Shown piece by piece: positions 8,243 to 16,477 of a DNA stretch of 64,000 nt. The position numbers and the translations under genes are program-made. This DNA is from Sphingobium subterraneum (GTDB lineage Bacteria; Pseudomonadota; Alphaproteobacteria; Sphingomonadales; Sphingomonadaceae). The notes below the pieces were generated by a model that saw only the letters and a program-made list of their open reading frames with translations, did no database searches and was not told the origin of the DNA. The stretch spans positions 660,001 through 724,000 of the forward strand of contig NZ_JACIJP010000002.1 of the NCBI RefSeq assembly GCF_014199435.1, in the 5' to 3' direction. Each line of letters opens with the position of its first letter. The stretch's first letter is position 1.

Positions 8243-8591
8243 ATGACCGACAAGCGTTTCACTCACAGCTATGGGTGGAGCTAAGACTTCCGGAATAGAG
8301 GCTTCGAACCGACCGAGGCCATACCGGACCGGTCGATCCCGCTGAAACAGCGTGCGGCGGACTTTGCCGGACTTGACCCCGAAGCCCTGGTCCACGCCAT
8401 GCTGATCCGTTACGCGCCCGGAGCGGGCATTGGCTGGCATCGGGATCGCCAGGTCTTCGGGCATGTTATCGGCATTTCACTGGGCGCAACTGCCGTGATG
8501 CGGTTCCGACGGCGAGAAGAAAGCGGGTTCCGGCAAACTTCCGAACGCCCGCAGCATCTATCTCCTGACGGGTGAAGCCCGGCGTCAATAA
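8243..8591 (+). pseudogene. Degenerate alkB-type 2-oxoglutarate/Fe(II) dioxygenase
   Basis: The fragment reads like the middle of an AlkB DNA dealkylase: HSYGWS, then stop TAA (8282-8284) where the family has Tyr or Arg-Tyr, then DFRNRGFEPTEAIPD and YAPGAGIGWHRDR with the iron-binding HxD, then GATAVMRFRRRE. Near 8520-8535 the frame shifts; the expected continuation (NARSIYLLTGEARRQ) is in another frame and ends at TAA 8589-8591. The N-terminal third and the C-terminal end with the second iron His and the 2-oxoglutarate Arg are missing. There are thus at least a nonsense codon, a frameshift and loss of both ends. A decayed remnant with no catalytic potential. Confidence 0.8.
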
Positions 8592-8716
8592 GAACAAATG
8601 CGACGAGTTGAGAGACTTTCATCTCTTTTCAATCGGTTGCAACAATTCGTCGCAAAATACTTAATCAAATTTTGGGCAGTCCCCGCTAGCCAACAGGCAG
8701 AAAGTGGCGGTCCAGA

Positions 8717-10390
8717 ATGCGTGTGTTATCCAGACATCTCTCTCGCACATATGGTGCCTGGCTGCGGAGTCCTCTTGCAGCCCCGGTAGTGGCATTCGGT
8801 GCGGGAGCCACATTTGCCACCACCGCCATTGCAGCCGCCCAGGGTGTGATGTGGGTAGCTGCGCTGACCGCCATCCTCTTTGCCGTAGCTTTGATGATTA
8901 CGTTGGGATCGGCGCGCCATCATTATCGGCAGCTGGTTTCGCTCGCTCGTCAAATCTGCGGCAGCGGAAGCGATACACATCAGGGCGGAGACCCCAAAGG
9001 GTTGATGCAGCAACTCGCATCTGGTGCACATATTCTGACACTCGATGCGGAGCGATTAAAACACCGTACACCGCGCAGACACAAGGTCACCGGCTTTCCG
9101 ACACGCGAACTCCTGCTCGCCGCCATGAGCGAAGGCCAACCCTCAGAACATCCGCGTGTCCTGGGCGTCATCGAACTGCTCGATTTCGACAGGTTGAGTG
9201 CGATTGATTCGACTGTCGCCACGCAAATCTTGCGGGAAACGGCGCTCCGTCTCTCGCGTATGACCGGCAACCGGCATCTGATCGCGCAGATTGATCGCGC
9301 GCGCTTTGCCATCTGGTTCGACGAAGCTCCGCCCGGTAACATCAAAAGCGAACTTCACGCCATTTGCTATGCCTTGCGTGACAAGGTGGAAATCGCCGAA
9401 CACGCTGTTTTCCCCCAAATTCGTGGCGCGTATGTTGTTGAGCTCTTGCCGTTTTCTCCTCCCGAGATGCTGGAACGCGCGATCGCCGCACTGTCTCAGG
9501 TTACGCGCGGCGAGATCGGTCTGGGCAAGGCTGACCCGGCGGAACGTGCGCGCGCGCAATTTTACCTGGAGCAGGATCTGCGTCAGGCCGTTGACCGGGG
9601 GCAGTTCGAACTCCGTTACCAGCCCTTTGTCGATGCGGTCGCGCAGCGCGTATGCGGCGCGGAGGCGCTCCTGCGGTGGCAGCATCCCGAGCATGGATTG
9701 ATTTCGCCGATCGAGTTCATGCCGATTGTCGAAGCGTCGGGGCTGGCAGAGGAAGTCGGGCTTTGGGCGATGAACGCGGGATGCCGGGACGCGCGGCGGT
9801 GGGAACAGCAAGGCGTCACCGACTGTGTCGTGGCGATCAACCTGTCCGCGCATCAGCTGGACCGGGCCGACCTCGACGTGATTGTCCGGCGGACCCTGGA
9901 CCATCATGGCTTGCTCGCAAAGCAGCTGGAGCTGGAGCTTACGGAGACGGTGGCCGCAGGCGATTCGTCGAAAGCCAAGACTCTCTTCGACAGCTTGCAT
10001 GCGTTGGGTGTGTCGATTTCGATCGACGATTTTGGCGCAGGCTATTCCAGCCTGAGTTACCTCAAGAAATTGCATTTCGACAAGCTCAAGATCGACCGTG
10101 AGTTTGTCAGCATGGTCGACAGCGACCCGGACAGTCAGGCGATCTGCCAGAGCATCATTGCCCTGGCTCGGGGTCTTGGCATCGCGGTGCTCGCCGAAGG
10201 CGTGGAGCGCGAAGAAGAGTATCACTGGCTGCGCCGACATGGGTGCACGTTGTTCCAGGGATATTATTTCGCGCGGCCTATGGACCTTGCGAGCTTTATC
10301 GCCTTTGCGACTGACGACGCCCATCTTCGCCAGTTGACCGATCTTTCCCCGGCCGCGTTGCAACGACGCATCATGATGAGTGCTTTGTAA
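8717..10390 (+). CDS. Membrane-bound EAL-domain phosphodiesterase with degenerate GGDEF
   Basis: A 557-residue protein. Two hydrophobic helices lie near the N-terminus (about 18-38 and 42-62). The following GGDEF-like domain is degenerate: the signature position reads DRARF near residue 194, so cyclase activity is not expected. The EAL domain (from about 285) keeps E316-A-L-L, NLS, ELTE, DDFGAGYSS, KIDREF and AEGVE, so c-di-GMP hydrolysis is likely. It is the first gene of a six-gene run whose coding regions overlap or nearly touch. Its stop codon shares a base with the ATG of the LysM lipoprotein. It should lower c-di-GMP that the PilZ protein at the end of the operon can sense. Confidence 0.9.
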   Translation: MRVLSRHLSRTYGAWLRSPLAAPVVAFGAGATFATTAIAAAQGVMWVAALTAILFAVALMITLGSARHHYRQLVSLARQICGSGSDTHQGGDPKGLMQQLASGAHILTLDAERLKHRTPRRHKVTGFPTRELLLAAMSEGQPSEHPRVLGVIELLDFDRLSAIDSTVATQILRETALRLSRMTGNRHLIAQIDRARFAIWFDEAPPGNIKSELHAICYALRDKVEIAEHAVFPQIRGAYVVELLPFSPPEMLERAIAALSQVTRGEIGLGKADPAERARAQFYLEQDLRQAVDRGQFELRYQPFVDAVAQRVCGAEALLRWQHPEHGLISPIEFMPIVEASGLAEEVGLWAMNAGCRDARRWEQQGVTDCVVAINLSAHQLDRADLDVIVRRTLDHHGLLAKQLELELTETVAAGDSSKAKTLFDSLHALGVSISIDDFGAGYSSLSYLKKLHFDKLKIDREFVSMVDSDPDSQAICQSIIALARGLGIAVLAEGVEREEEYHWLRRHGCTLFQGYYFARPMDLASFIAFATDDAHLRQLTDLSPAALQRRIMMSAL

Positions 10391-11112
10391 TGCCTTTTGA
10401 ACGCTTTCCCCGGGTCACCGTATCGTGCGTTGTCCTGCTGGCCGCACTGTCGGCCTGCTCGACACAACGAAGTGGTTCGCTTCCGCGGCCCGCGACCATC
10501 CAGAAGATCGATAACGCCCAGCAGATCGGCGATGTGGTGGCGATGCTGGAACGCGGTGCCGTAAAGGAGGGTCAGGAACGTCTCCGCAAAATGGTCAAAA
10601 GCGATCCCGCCGACCGGGCATCGGCAACGTTACTCGCCAGCCTGACGGATGATCCCATTGCGTCGCTGGGTAGCAAAAGCTTCGCATACCGGGTGCAGCC
10701 CGGTGACAGGATGACCGATCTTTCCCAACGGTTTCTGGGCGACCGGCTGAAATTCTTTCTGCTCGCGCGTTACAACGGCATCGCGGTTCCCGCCCCGCTC
10801 AAACCCGGGCAGGTGTTGCGTATCCCCGGTGACGAACCCAAGGTTGTTGCGCCGCGTCCCGCACCGGCCGTCGTGGACCGCGAGCCGGAACCCCCGATCC
10901 CGACCCCCGCTCCCGAGGCGCCGCCCCGCACCGACCCTGCGCGCGCGGCGCGCCTGCGGGCGGGCGGGTTGGTTGCGCTCAACCAGGGGCATGTGGTGCG
11001 CGCCGTCGCCATGCTGCGGGAGGCCACCGCGCTCGATCCCAAGAACGCCCTGATCAAGCGGGATCTCGACCGCGCCCAACGTATCCAGAAGACCGTGAGG
11101 ACGAAGCGATGA
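10390..11112 (+). CDS. LysM-domain lipoprotein with TPR-like C-terminus
   Basis: A 240-residue protein. The N-terminus is a lipoprotein signal peptide with lipobox LSAC (Cys near residue 23). A LysM module at about 98-148 (YRVQPGDRMTDLSQRFLGD, then LKPGQVLRIPG) should bind peptidoglycan. A Pro-rich linker (about 150-182) and a helical TPR-like repeat (about 190-230, LNQGHVVRAVAMLREA and so on) follow. It is probably held in the outer membrane or periplasm and could report cell-wall state to the kinase encoded next. It starts on the last base of the EAL gene and overlaps the kinase gene by 4 bases. The partner and exact role are not known. Confidence 0.8.
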   Translation: MPFERFPRVTVSCVVLLAALSACSTQRSGSLPRPATIQKIDNAQQIGDVVAMLERGAVKEGQERLRKMVKSDPADRASATLLASLTDDPIASLGSKSFAYRVQPGDRMTDLSQRFLGDRLKFFLLARYNGIAVPAPLKPGQVLRIPGDEPKVVAPRPAPAVVDREPEPPIPTPAPEAPPRTDPARAARLRAGGLVALNQGHVVRAVAMLREATALDPKNALIKRDLDRAQRIQKTVRTKR

Positions 11113-12761
11113 GCCAGGAACTGCGGCAGGTTGGACGCTACCGGATCGATGAGACCATCGGCGAAGGCGCCATGGCCCATGTGTTTCTGGGGCATGACCC
11201 CAGCATCGATCGACCGGTCGCGATCAAGATCCTCAAGCCGGAATTCCGGGGCGATCCGCACATCGTGCAGCGTTTCCTGGCGGAATCGCGCGCGGCGGGC
11301 ATGCTGTCCCATCCGCATATCGTCACCATCTTCGATGTGGGCGAGGCAAACGGCATCCCTTATATTGCGATGGAGCATTTGAAAGGCAGGCCGCTGGAAG
11401 ACGTGCTTGCCGAAGGCGGCAGGATGAGCCCAGCCAACATGCTCGCGCTCGCGATCCAGATCACGGATGCGCTGGCATTCGCCCACGACCGAGGCGTCAT
11501 CCATCGCGACGTGAAGCCATCGAACATCCTGGTGTGTGATCAGGACAGCACGGCGAAGCTACTGGATTTCGGCATCGCCCGGATGGACGGACGCGACGCC
11601 GCGCAAGGCGAGCGCGACAGCCGCGCGACGCAGGCCGGGCAGGTGATGGGGACGCCGCGCTACATGAGCCCGGAACAGGCCATGGGAATGGAAGTTGACG
11701 CGCGCAGCGACCTCTTCTCGCTGGGATCGGTGCTGTACGAAATGCTGACGGGTAAGCCTGCGTTCGCAGCGACCGGCCTCGCCACGCTCGCCCTCCAGAT
11801 CACGCAGCAACAGCCGCTCCCCGTGCGCACGCATGTGCCCGATTGTTCGAACGGGACGCAGTTCATCCTGACGAAGCTGCTTGCCAAGAAGCCATCCGAG
11901 CGTTTCGCGAGCGCTACACAGCTTAAATCCGCATTGATGCGCGAGTTGGAAGTGGTCGAGCAGGGTTTGTCTTCCAAACGGCGGGGCATGCCGCTCAAAT
12001 GGAAGCTGCCACTGACATTTGCGCTGACCGCGTCGGTAGCACTGGGGCTCGGCATGACGCTGGTTCTGGAGCGCGAGAATGCGGCGATGGAGCACATGGC
12101 AAAGGACGCCGGAACGTCAATGACCGATTTCGTGGCGCGAAATGCGGCACTGCTCGTTGCGGACAACGCCGGATTGCCGTCAGCCGAACAGGACTGGTTA
12201 CCGTTGCAGGCGTTTGTCGAAACCGCCGCGCAAGACAGGAATGTCGAGCATCTGGTTGTGGTGGATGACTCCGGGATCATCCGCGCGTCAAACCTCAAAG
12301 CGCAGATCGGCACGCGTTATGCGGACCCTGCGAAGGGAGGTACGGATTTTCGGTTCGTCAGCCCGCTGCGCTATGCGGGCGCGAATTTTGGAACGCTTCA
12401 TACGGTCATGAGCCGTGCGGCCCTGGACACGGCCGTGGCGCAGGCAAAGTTCCGGTTGCTCAGCCTTGCCCTCTTCGTCGTCGCCACGATCGCGGGCATC
12501 GGCTTTCTGAGTGCGCAGCAACTGTCGCGCCCGTTGTCCCGTCTAAGGCGGGCGCTCGACGATATGAGCGAGGGCAACGCCTCGTTCCGCCTGTCGCACC
12601 CACGCAACGACGAAATGGGCAGCGTGTTCGACGCGTTCAACCGGTGCGCTCAAGAGATTGAAGCGCGGTCGGGCGACCGTGGTCCCGTAGCTGACCTGCA
12701 GCAGCATCTGAGCACGCGCATACAGCCTGCCCCGACCGGCGCCGGTCGGCAGGCTGCTTGA
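11109..12761 (+). CDS. Ser/Thr protein kinase with C-terminal periplasmic sensor and HAMP
   Basis: A 550-residue protein. The Hanks-type kinase domain (about 10-275) is complete: glycine loop GEGAMAHV (18-25), VAIK with K40, HRDVKPSN with catalytic D134, DFGIAR, GTPRYMSPEQ. A first membrane helix at about 300-318 leads into a ~125-residue extracytoplasmic region resembling a single Cache domain. A second helix (about 447-467) and a HAMP domain (about 468-520) follow. The sensor module thus sits after the kinase, and nothing follows HAMP except a short tail. It probably phosphorylates the FHA protein, whose gene starts 10 bases downstream, with the PP2C enzyme as its counterpart, as PpkA, Fha and PppA do in type VI secretion. 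Confidence 0.9.
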   Translation: MSQELRQVGRYRIDETIGEGAMAHVFLGHDPSIDRPVAIKILKPEFRGDPHIVQRFLAESRAAGMLSHPHIVTIFDVGEANGIPYIAMEHLKGRPLEDVLAEGGRMSPANMLALAIQITDALAFAHDRGVIHRDVKPSNILVCDQDSTAKLLDFGIARMDGRDAAQGERDSRATQAGQVMGTPRYMSPEQAMGMEVDARSDLFSLGSVLYEMLTGKPAFAATGLATLALQITQQQPLPVRTHVPDCSNGTQFILTKLLAKKPSERFASATQLKSALMRELEVVEQGLSSKRRGMPLKWKLPLTFALTASVALGLGMTLVLERENAAMEHMAKDAGTSMTDFVARNAALLVADNAGLPSAEQDWLPLQAFVETAAQDRNVEHLVVVDDSGIIRASNLKAQIGTRYADPAKGGTDFRFVSPLRYAGANFGTLHTVMSRAALDTAVAQAKFRLLSLALFVVATIAGIGFLSAQQLSRPLSRLRRALDDMSEGNASFRLSHPRNDEMGSVFDAFNRCAQEIEARSGDRGPVADLQQHLSTRIQPAPTGAGRQAA

Positions 12762-12771
12762 GGATCCTGAC

Positions 12772-13791
12772 ATGTATGTTTTCAAGCTGTTCGAACAGGC
12801 GTCCCCCGAAACGATGATTGACGCGCGGCTGCTGCAGCACGGCAACCTCACCGTCGGGCGGGATCCGTCGGCGGACTGGGTCATGAATGACCCGACCTGC
12901 GCCATTTCCCGCTGGCACTGCGAATTCGAAGCGGGCGAGACGGGTCTGGCCGTGCGATGCCTGGGGACAAACGGCGTATTCGACGCGAAGTCCGGCGATC
13001 GCCTTCCCTCGGATGAGCAGATCCCCGTCGGTGTACCCGACGCTTTCCTTTTCGGACCCTATCGCATGGTGGTCGAACGAGCTGCGCAGGCGACCGCATC
13101 CGGTACGGACAGTGGGAAGACCCTTATTATGTCGCCGCCGCTTGGCTCGACCGTCACGGTTCCCACCGAGTGGAGTGACGGATCAGCCATAGCGGCGCAC
13201 GGCTCGTCCGGTGGGCCACTGATGGATGCCTTTTGCGCGGGGGCGGGCCTCGACCCGTCGTTGCTCGCTGCGGGCGACCCCGAAGACGTCATGCGATGCG
13301 CGGGGGCCATTTACCGGCAGATGGTGCTCGGCGTCAGCGATCTCATCTCCGAACGTGAGCGGGTCCGCGGGCAATATGATCTGACGCGAACGACGATTGG
13401 CGGGGCAAACAACAATCCTTTCAAATGGGCGCCGACCCAGCGCCTCGCCATCGATCTTCTCTTGTCCGGCAATACGGGGTTTCTGGGAGGGCCGGATGCG
13501 CTTAACCAGTCGTTCCGCGATATCAAGACGCATCTGATCGCAACATTCAGCGGCTTTCAGGAGAGTCTCAAGGCGGTGCTCGACACGTTCGATCCCGACG
13601 CGATCGAACGCGGCTGTGAAACCGCCCGCTCGCTGTTCAAGGCCAGGGCTTCATCGCGCTGGGAAGAGTTATGCGCACGGCACAAAGCATTGTCTCGCCA
13701 GATCCAAGAGGGCGAGGACGGCGCATTGAATTCGGTTTTCGTCGCTGCTTATGAGGCGACCTCTGCCCAGTTGGAGGCACCCAAGGCGTGA
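12772..13791 (+). CDS. FHA-domain protein, TagH-like (type VI secretion regulatory family)
   Basis: A 339-residue protein. The N-terminal FHA domain (about 20-100) has GRDPSADW, ISRWHCEF and GTNGVF, the phosphothreonine-binding signature. After a variable linker comes a C-terminal domain (about 150-320) matching the type VI secretion FHA/TagH C-terminal domain: CAGAGLDPSLLA, NNPFKWAPT, then GFLGGPDALNQSFRDIKTH and DTFDPDAIE. In type VI systems such proteins switch secretion on when phosphorylated by PpkA. It lies between the kinase (10 bases) and the phosphatase (4-base overlap), so that job is likely. The secretion apparatus is not in the window; it may be elsewhere, or the switch may have another target. 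Confidence 0.87.
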   Translation: MYVFKLFEQASPETMIDARLLQHGNLTVGRDPSADWVMNDPTCAISRWHCEFEAGETGLAVRCLGTNGVFDAKSGDRLPSDEQIPVGVPDAFLFGPYRMVVERAAQATASGTDSGKTLIMSPPLGSTVTVPTEWSDGSAIAAHGSSGGPLMDAFCAGAGLDPSLLAAGDPEDVMRCAGAIYRQMVLGVSDLISERERVRGQYDLTRTTIGGANNNPFKWAPTQRLAIDLLLSGNTGFLGGPDALNQSFRDIKTHLIATFSGFQESLKAVLDTFDPDAIERGCETARSLFKARASSRWEELCARHKALSRQIQEGEDGALNSVFVAAYEATSAQLEAPKA

Positions 13792-14579
13792 AAATCTGGC
13801 AGAGAAAATCCAGCGCCTCGCGCCAATCGGAGCTCGATCTCATATCGGTTGCACGCTCACACATCGGCTCGGTGCGCACGGTCAACGAGGATCGCGTTCT
13901 GGATCAGCGTGAGGGCGGATTGTGGGCCGTGGCGGACGGGATGGGCGGGCACAGCCGCGGTGACGAAGCCGCGACCGTTGCGGTGCGGTCACTCGCGGCA
14001 TTATTGCGGCGCAGTCCTGATATCGGCAAGCAAGCCATTACCGAAGCCCTCGACGAAGCCAATAGCGCCATATTCGACAAAGCGCAGTCCGCCCGTCGAA
14101 CCTGCGGATCCACGATCGTAGGCATGCGGGTAAGGGGGCGGAGCGTCCTGTTGTTCTGGGTAGGAGACAGCCGAGCTTACCGGCTCCGCGACGGCGTGTT
14201 GGAGCGCCTGACCCGCGATCACAGTGTGGTCCAGGAGCTTAGCGACGCGGGCGTCATCACCAGCCAGCAGGCCCGGCATCATCCGCAAGCCAACGTCATC
14301 ACCCGGGCATTGGGTGTAGGTCAATCCGTCGTGATCGATTTCGCGCAGCACAGCATACGGGAGAAGGATTTGTACCTTCTCTGCTCCGACGGACTAACGG
14401 GCCTTGTTGACGACGACGCCATCCGGGACATGCTCGCACTGGACATGGAAACGGCTGCGTCCAGCCTCGTCGATGCATCACTCGCGGCCGGTGGCAGTGA
14501 TAATATATCGCTTGTGCTGATCGGGGCGGGTGCCGCCGCAATATCGGACCGTAGCACGGTATACACAGGTCGACGATAA
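13788..14579 (+). CDS. PP2C-family Ser/Thr protein phosphatase (PppA/Stp-like)
   Basis: A 263-residue protein of the bacterial PPM/PP2C family. Visible motifs are VRTVNEDR, ADGMGGHSRGDEAA, WVGDSRAYRL, LTRDHSVVQEL, LLCSDGLTGLVDD and SDNISLVL, which supply the metal-binding Asp residues. It should remove phosphate from Ser/Thr residues placed by the neighbouring kinase, closing a kinase-FHA-phosphatase loop. The start GTG 13788 overlaps the end of the FHA gene by 4 bases, and the last base of the gene is the first of the PilZ gene. It has no membrane segment, so it is cytoplasmic. Confidence 0.93.
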   Translation: MKIWQRKSSASRQSELDLISVARSHIGSVRTVNEDRVLDQREGGLWAVADGMGGHSRGDEAATVAVRSLAALLRRSPDIGKQAITEALDEANSAIFDKAQSARRTCGSTIVGMRVRGRSVLLFWVGDSRAYRLRDGVLERLTRDHSVVQELSDAGVITSQQARHHPQANVITRALGVGQSVVIDFAQHSIREKDLYLLCSDGLTGLVDDDAIRDMLALDMETAASSLVDASLAAGGSDNISLVLIGAGAAAISDRSTVYTGRR

Positions 14580-14902
14580 TGGCGCGGGAAAAGACGCACC
14601 AAGCAGGACTTCGGGTGGACGTCCGCTGGCCTGTGGATGTCAAAATCAAGCTCCGGAAGCCCATGGAGCAGAATGTCACCGCCCGTATCAGCGACCTCTC
14701 GCCGACAGGGTTTCGTTTGCATACCCACAATAAACTGCTGCTCGGTACCAACCTGTGGATCAGCTTACCGGGCTTTGACAGCAAAAAGGCAATTGTTCGC
14801 TGGACACGGGATTTTGAGGCGGGATGCCAGTTTGAAGCTGCGATCTACGAGCCGATCTTTTTACATATGCTCAAAGTGATGTCGCAAACAAAGGTACGGT
14901 GA
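14579..14902 (+). CDS. Single-domain PilZ protein (c-di-GMP receptor)
   Basis: A 107-residue protein that is essentially one PilZ domain. Both c-di-GMP binding motifs are present: R12-x3-R16 (LRVDVRWP) and DLSPTGF (DxSxxG) about 25 residues later. It should change shape or partner on binding c-di-GMP. It is the last intact gene of the operon that starts with an EAL phosphodiesterase, so this operon appears to encode both a c-di-GMP degrader and a c-di-GMP reader. Translational coupling to the phosphatase (one shared base) suggests the output touches the kinase-FHA switch. The target is not known. Confidence 0.9.
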   Translation: MAREKTHQAGLRVDVRWPVDVKIKLRKPMEQNVTARISDLSPTGFRLHTHNKLLLGTNLWISLPGFDSKKAIVRWTRDFEAGCQFEAAIYEPIFLHMLKVMSQTKVR

Positions 14903-14985
14903 CAACGCTCAGACATGAAGTCGCCCTGGGTTTGTTGATGGCGGATGCGCCGGGATCGCAACCCGCTCTGTGGCGTTGCCTTCTC

Positions 14986-15401
14986 ATGCCTCGCCTCAAG
15001 GTCTTCCGCACGTCCATCGGCTTCCATGATGCCTACGTGGCGGTACCCAGTCGCAAGGCAGCGCTCGAGGCCTGGGGAGCGAGTAGAAATCTCTTTGCCA
15101 GTGGGTTGGCCGAGGAGGTGACCGACCCCGCCCTGACCGAGTTGCCGCTCGCAAAGCCCGGCACGGTTATCCTTCGATGCCGCGGGTCACGGAAGGAGCA
15201 GCTGGCGTCCCTGGGATCCAGAGGGCAGCCTGCCAAAGGCGGTCGAAAGAAGTGCGATCCAAAGCCACAGCCTAGACGAAAGCCCAGCCGCGTGCCGCTG
15301 GAAAAGGCTGAGCGAGCGCTCGCAGACGCCCGGACCTTACCAAGCTGGAAGTCCGCGCGCAGAGCGAGCGGGAGAAATATCAGGCGAAGCTAGCAGAGTG
15401 A
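14986..15401 (+). pseudogene. Frameshifted gene for a conserved hypothetical protein with coiled-coil tail
   Basis: From ATG 14986 the frame encodes MPRLKVFRTSIGFHDAYVAV, continuing with KAALEAWG, DPALTELPLAKPGTVILR and a basic Pro/Lys/Arg-rich linker. This is the pattern of a small hypothetical family known from sphingomonads and other Alphaproteobacteria, often on mobile DNA. Around 15325-15338 the reading frame changes. The main frame then runs into an Arg/Ser-rich nonsense tail and stops at 15391-15393, whereas the +2 frame reads TKLEVRAQSEREKYQAKLAE and stops at TGA 15399-15401. That tail is the charged helical end expected for the family, so a small indel probably broke the gene. The longer GTG start at 14899 (overlapping PilZ) is less likely. 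Function unknown. Confidence 0.62.
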
Positions 15402-15628
15402 GCCAATAGTTTTGGCTGGAATATCCACCATCGCCATGATCTGCATCCCTGCCTTGCGCAAGTCCGCCGTCCCGTTTTGGCATTCTTTTCGATCTTGAGT
15501 CCTCACGGCGTTGGGATCACGGCTTTCGGCAAGAAGGGTGCGCGCCTCATCACGCTTGCCGGTCGCATCGGGAGCCTACAGGGTTTTGCGCGCCGCTTGG
15601 CAGCGCGAACGTTCGCATCGGTCAACAC
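15390..15628 (-). pseudogene. Remnant of a tRNA-targeting tyrosine integrase
   Basis: Reading away from the 3' end of tRNA-Ser on the same strand, GTG 15628 opens VLTDANVRAAKRRAKPCRL, the arm-binding N-terminus shared by P4-type integrases (family DUF4102). The expected DAGGLYLLV segment is then missing. From about 15566 a different frame gives ATGKRDEARTLLAESRDPNA, the next conserved piece of the same domain (normally RDEARxLLAxGxDP), before a stop at 15392-15390. So an internal deletion and frame change, and loss of the whole catalytic domain, have destroyed it. The position 180 bases from the tRNA end is classic for an integrated island. It overlaps the frameshifted gene on the other strand by a few bases. 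Confidence 0.72.
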
Positions 15629-15807
15629 GTTGGGTGCGCAGAAAGCACCAATTTTTCGACCGCTCGTGCCACGTTTTCGCATCCCCTTTCGCTGGATGGG
15701 GGCGAACGAGTACAAAAACCGAGGCCGAACCGGTCTTCTGAGTGTCAGTAATCAGGGAGAAAAAGTCGATCCCAGTGGACCTTTGCGGACCCCTATGGAA
15801 TGGTCCG

Positions 15808-15897
<90 letters not shown>

Positions 15898-16040
15898 GTG
15901 CCGTAGATCGCGCCGGTTTGCGGGTTTAGCCCGGTCTCCTGCCGTGGTCGAGCGCGGCCCTTACCGGATGCGGACCGATTTGCCAAGCATCGCACCCGCA
16001 TTTTTCTTGTGTGGCGCGAAACCCTCCCTACATTGGAACC

Positions 16041-16421
16041 ATGACACAGATTTCGCACAGTTCCTCGTCCCGCACAGCCGTCCTGCACGGTCCGCAAATA
16101 TCCCATGCGCGGTTCAGCATCGGCGATGTGGTGAAGCACCGTATGTTCGGGTTTCGCGGCGTGGTGTTCGACATTGATCCGGTGTTCGCGAACAGCGAGG
16201 AATGGTATAATTCCATTCCAGAGGACATGCGCCCTGATCGGGAACAACCCTTCTACCACCTTCTCGCGGAAAACGGCGAGGGGAGCTATATCGCTTATGT
16301 GAGCCAGCAGAACCTGATGGTCGACGACAGCGGAGAGCCGGTGGATCACCCCGCCATTTCCGGTCTGTTCGGCACCTATGATGCCGGAAAATACCGGTTG
16401 CGCCCGGTCTATCGCCATTAG
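16041..16421 (+). CDS. hspQ: HspQ-type heat shock protein (hemimethylated-DNA-binding/YccV fold)
   Basis: A 126-residue protein. From about residue 22 it matches HspQ: ARFSIGDVVKHRMFGFRGVV, FDIDPVF, WYNSIP, PFYHLLAEN, IAYVSQQNL. In E. coli HspQ modulates Lon protease and was described as a DnaA-destabilising, hemimethylated-DNA-binding factor. ATG 16041 is chosen; GTG 16011 would add ten residues with no family match. It is about 20 residues longer at the N-terminus than the enterobacterial protein. The next gene on the strand is the ribosomal oxygenase RoxA, about 56 bases downstream. Confidence 0.88.
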   Translation: MTQISHSSSSRTAVLHGPQISHARFSIGDVVKHRMFGFRGVVFDIDPVFANSEEWYNSIPEDMRPDREQPFYHLLAENGEGSYIAYVSQQNLMVDDSGEPVDHPAISGLFGTYDAGKYRLRPVYRH

Positions 16422-16477
16422 GCACGGCTGACGCCGGCCGGGCTCGGCCTATCCGACCTTCCTCCGTGCGAGTGCCC

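Noticed and set aside
8717..15800. Type VI secretion structural genes
   Set aside because: Only the regulatory trio is present; no TssB/C, Hcp, VgrG, ClpV or IcmF-like gene was seen.
1..15807. Second copy of the tRNA-Ser 3' end (attL)
   Set aside because: Only short chance matches such as CGAACCCT near 4274 were seen; no convincing direct repeat.
16006..16033. Possible heat-shock (sigma-32) promoter CTTG-N17-CCTACAT before hspQ
   Set aside because: Its predicted start would fall on the ATG itself, leaving no leader; too weak to call.
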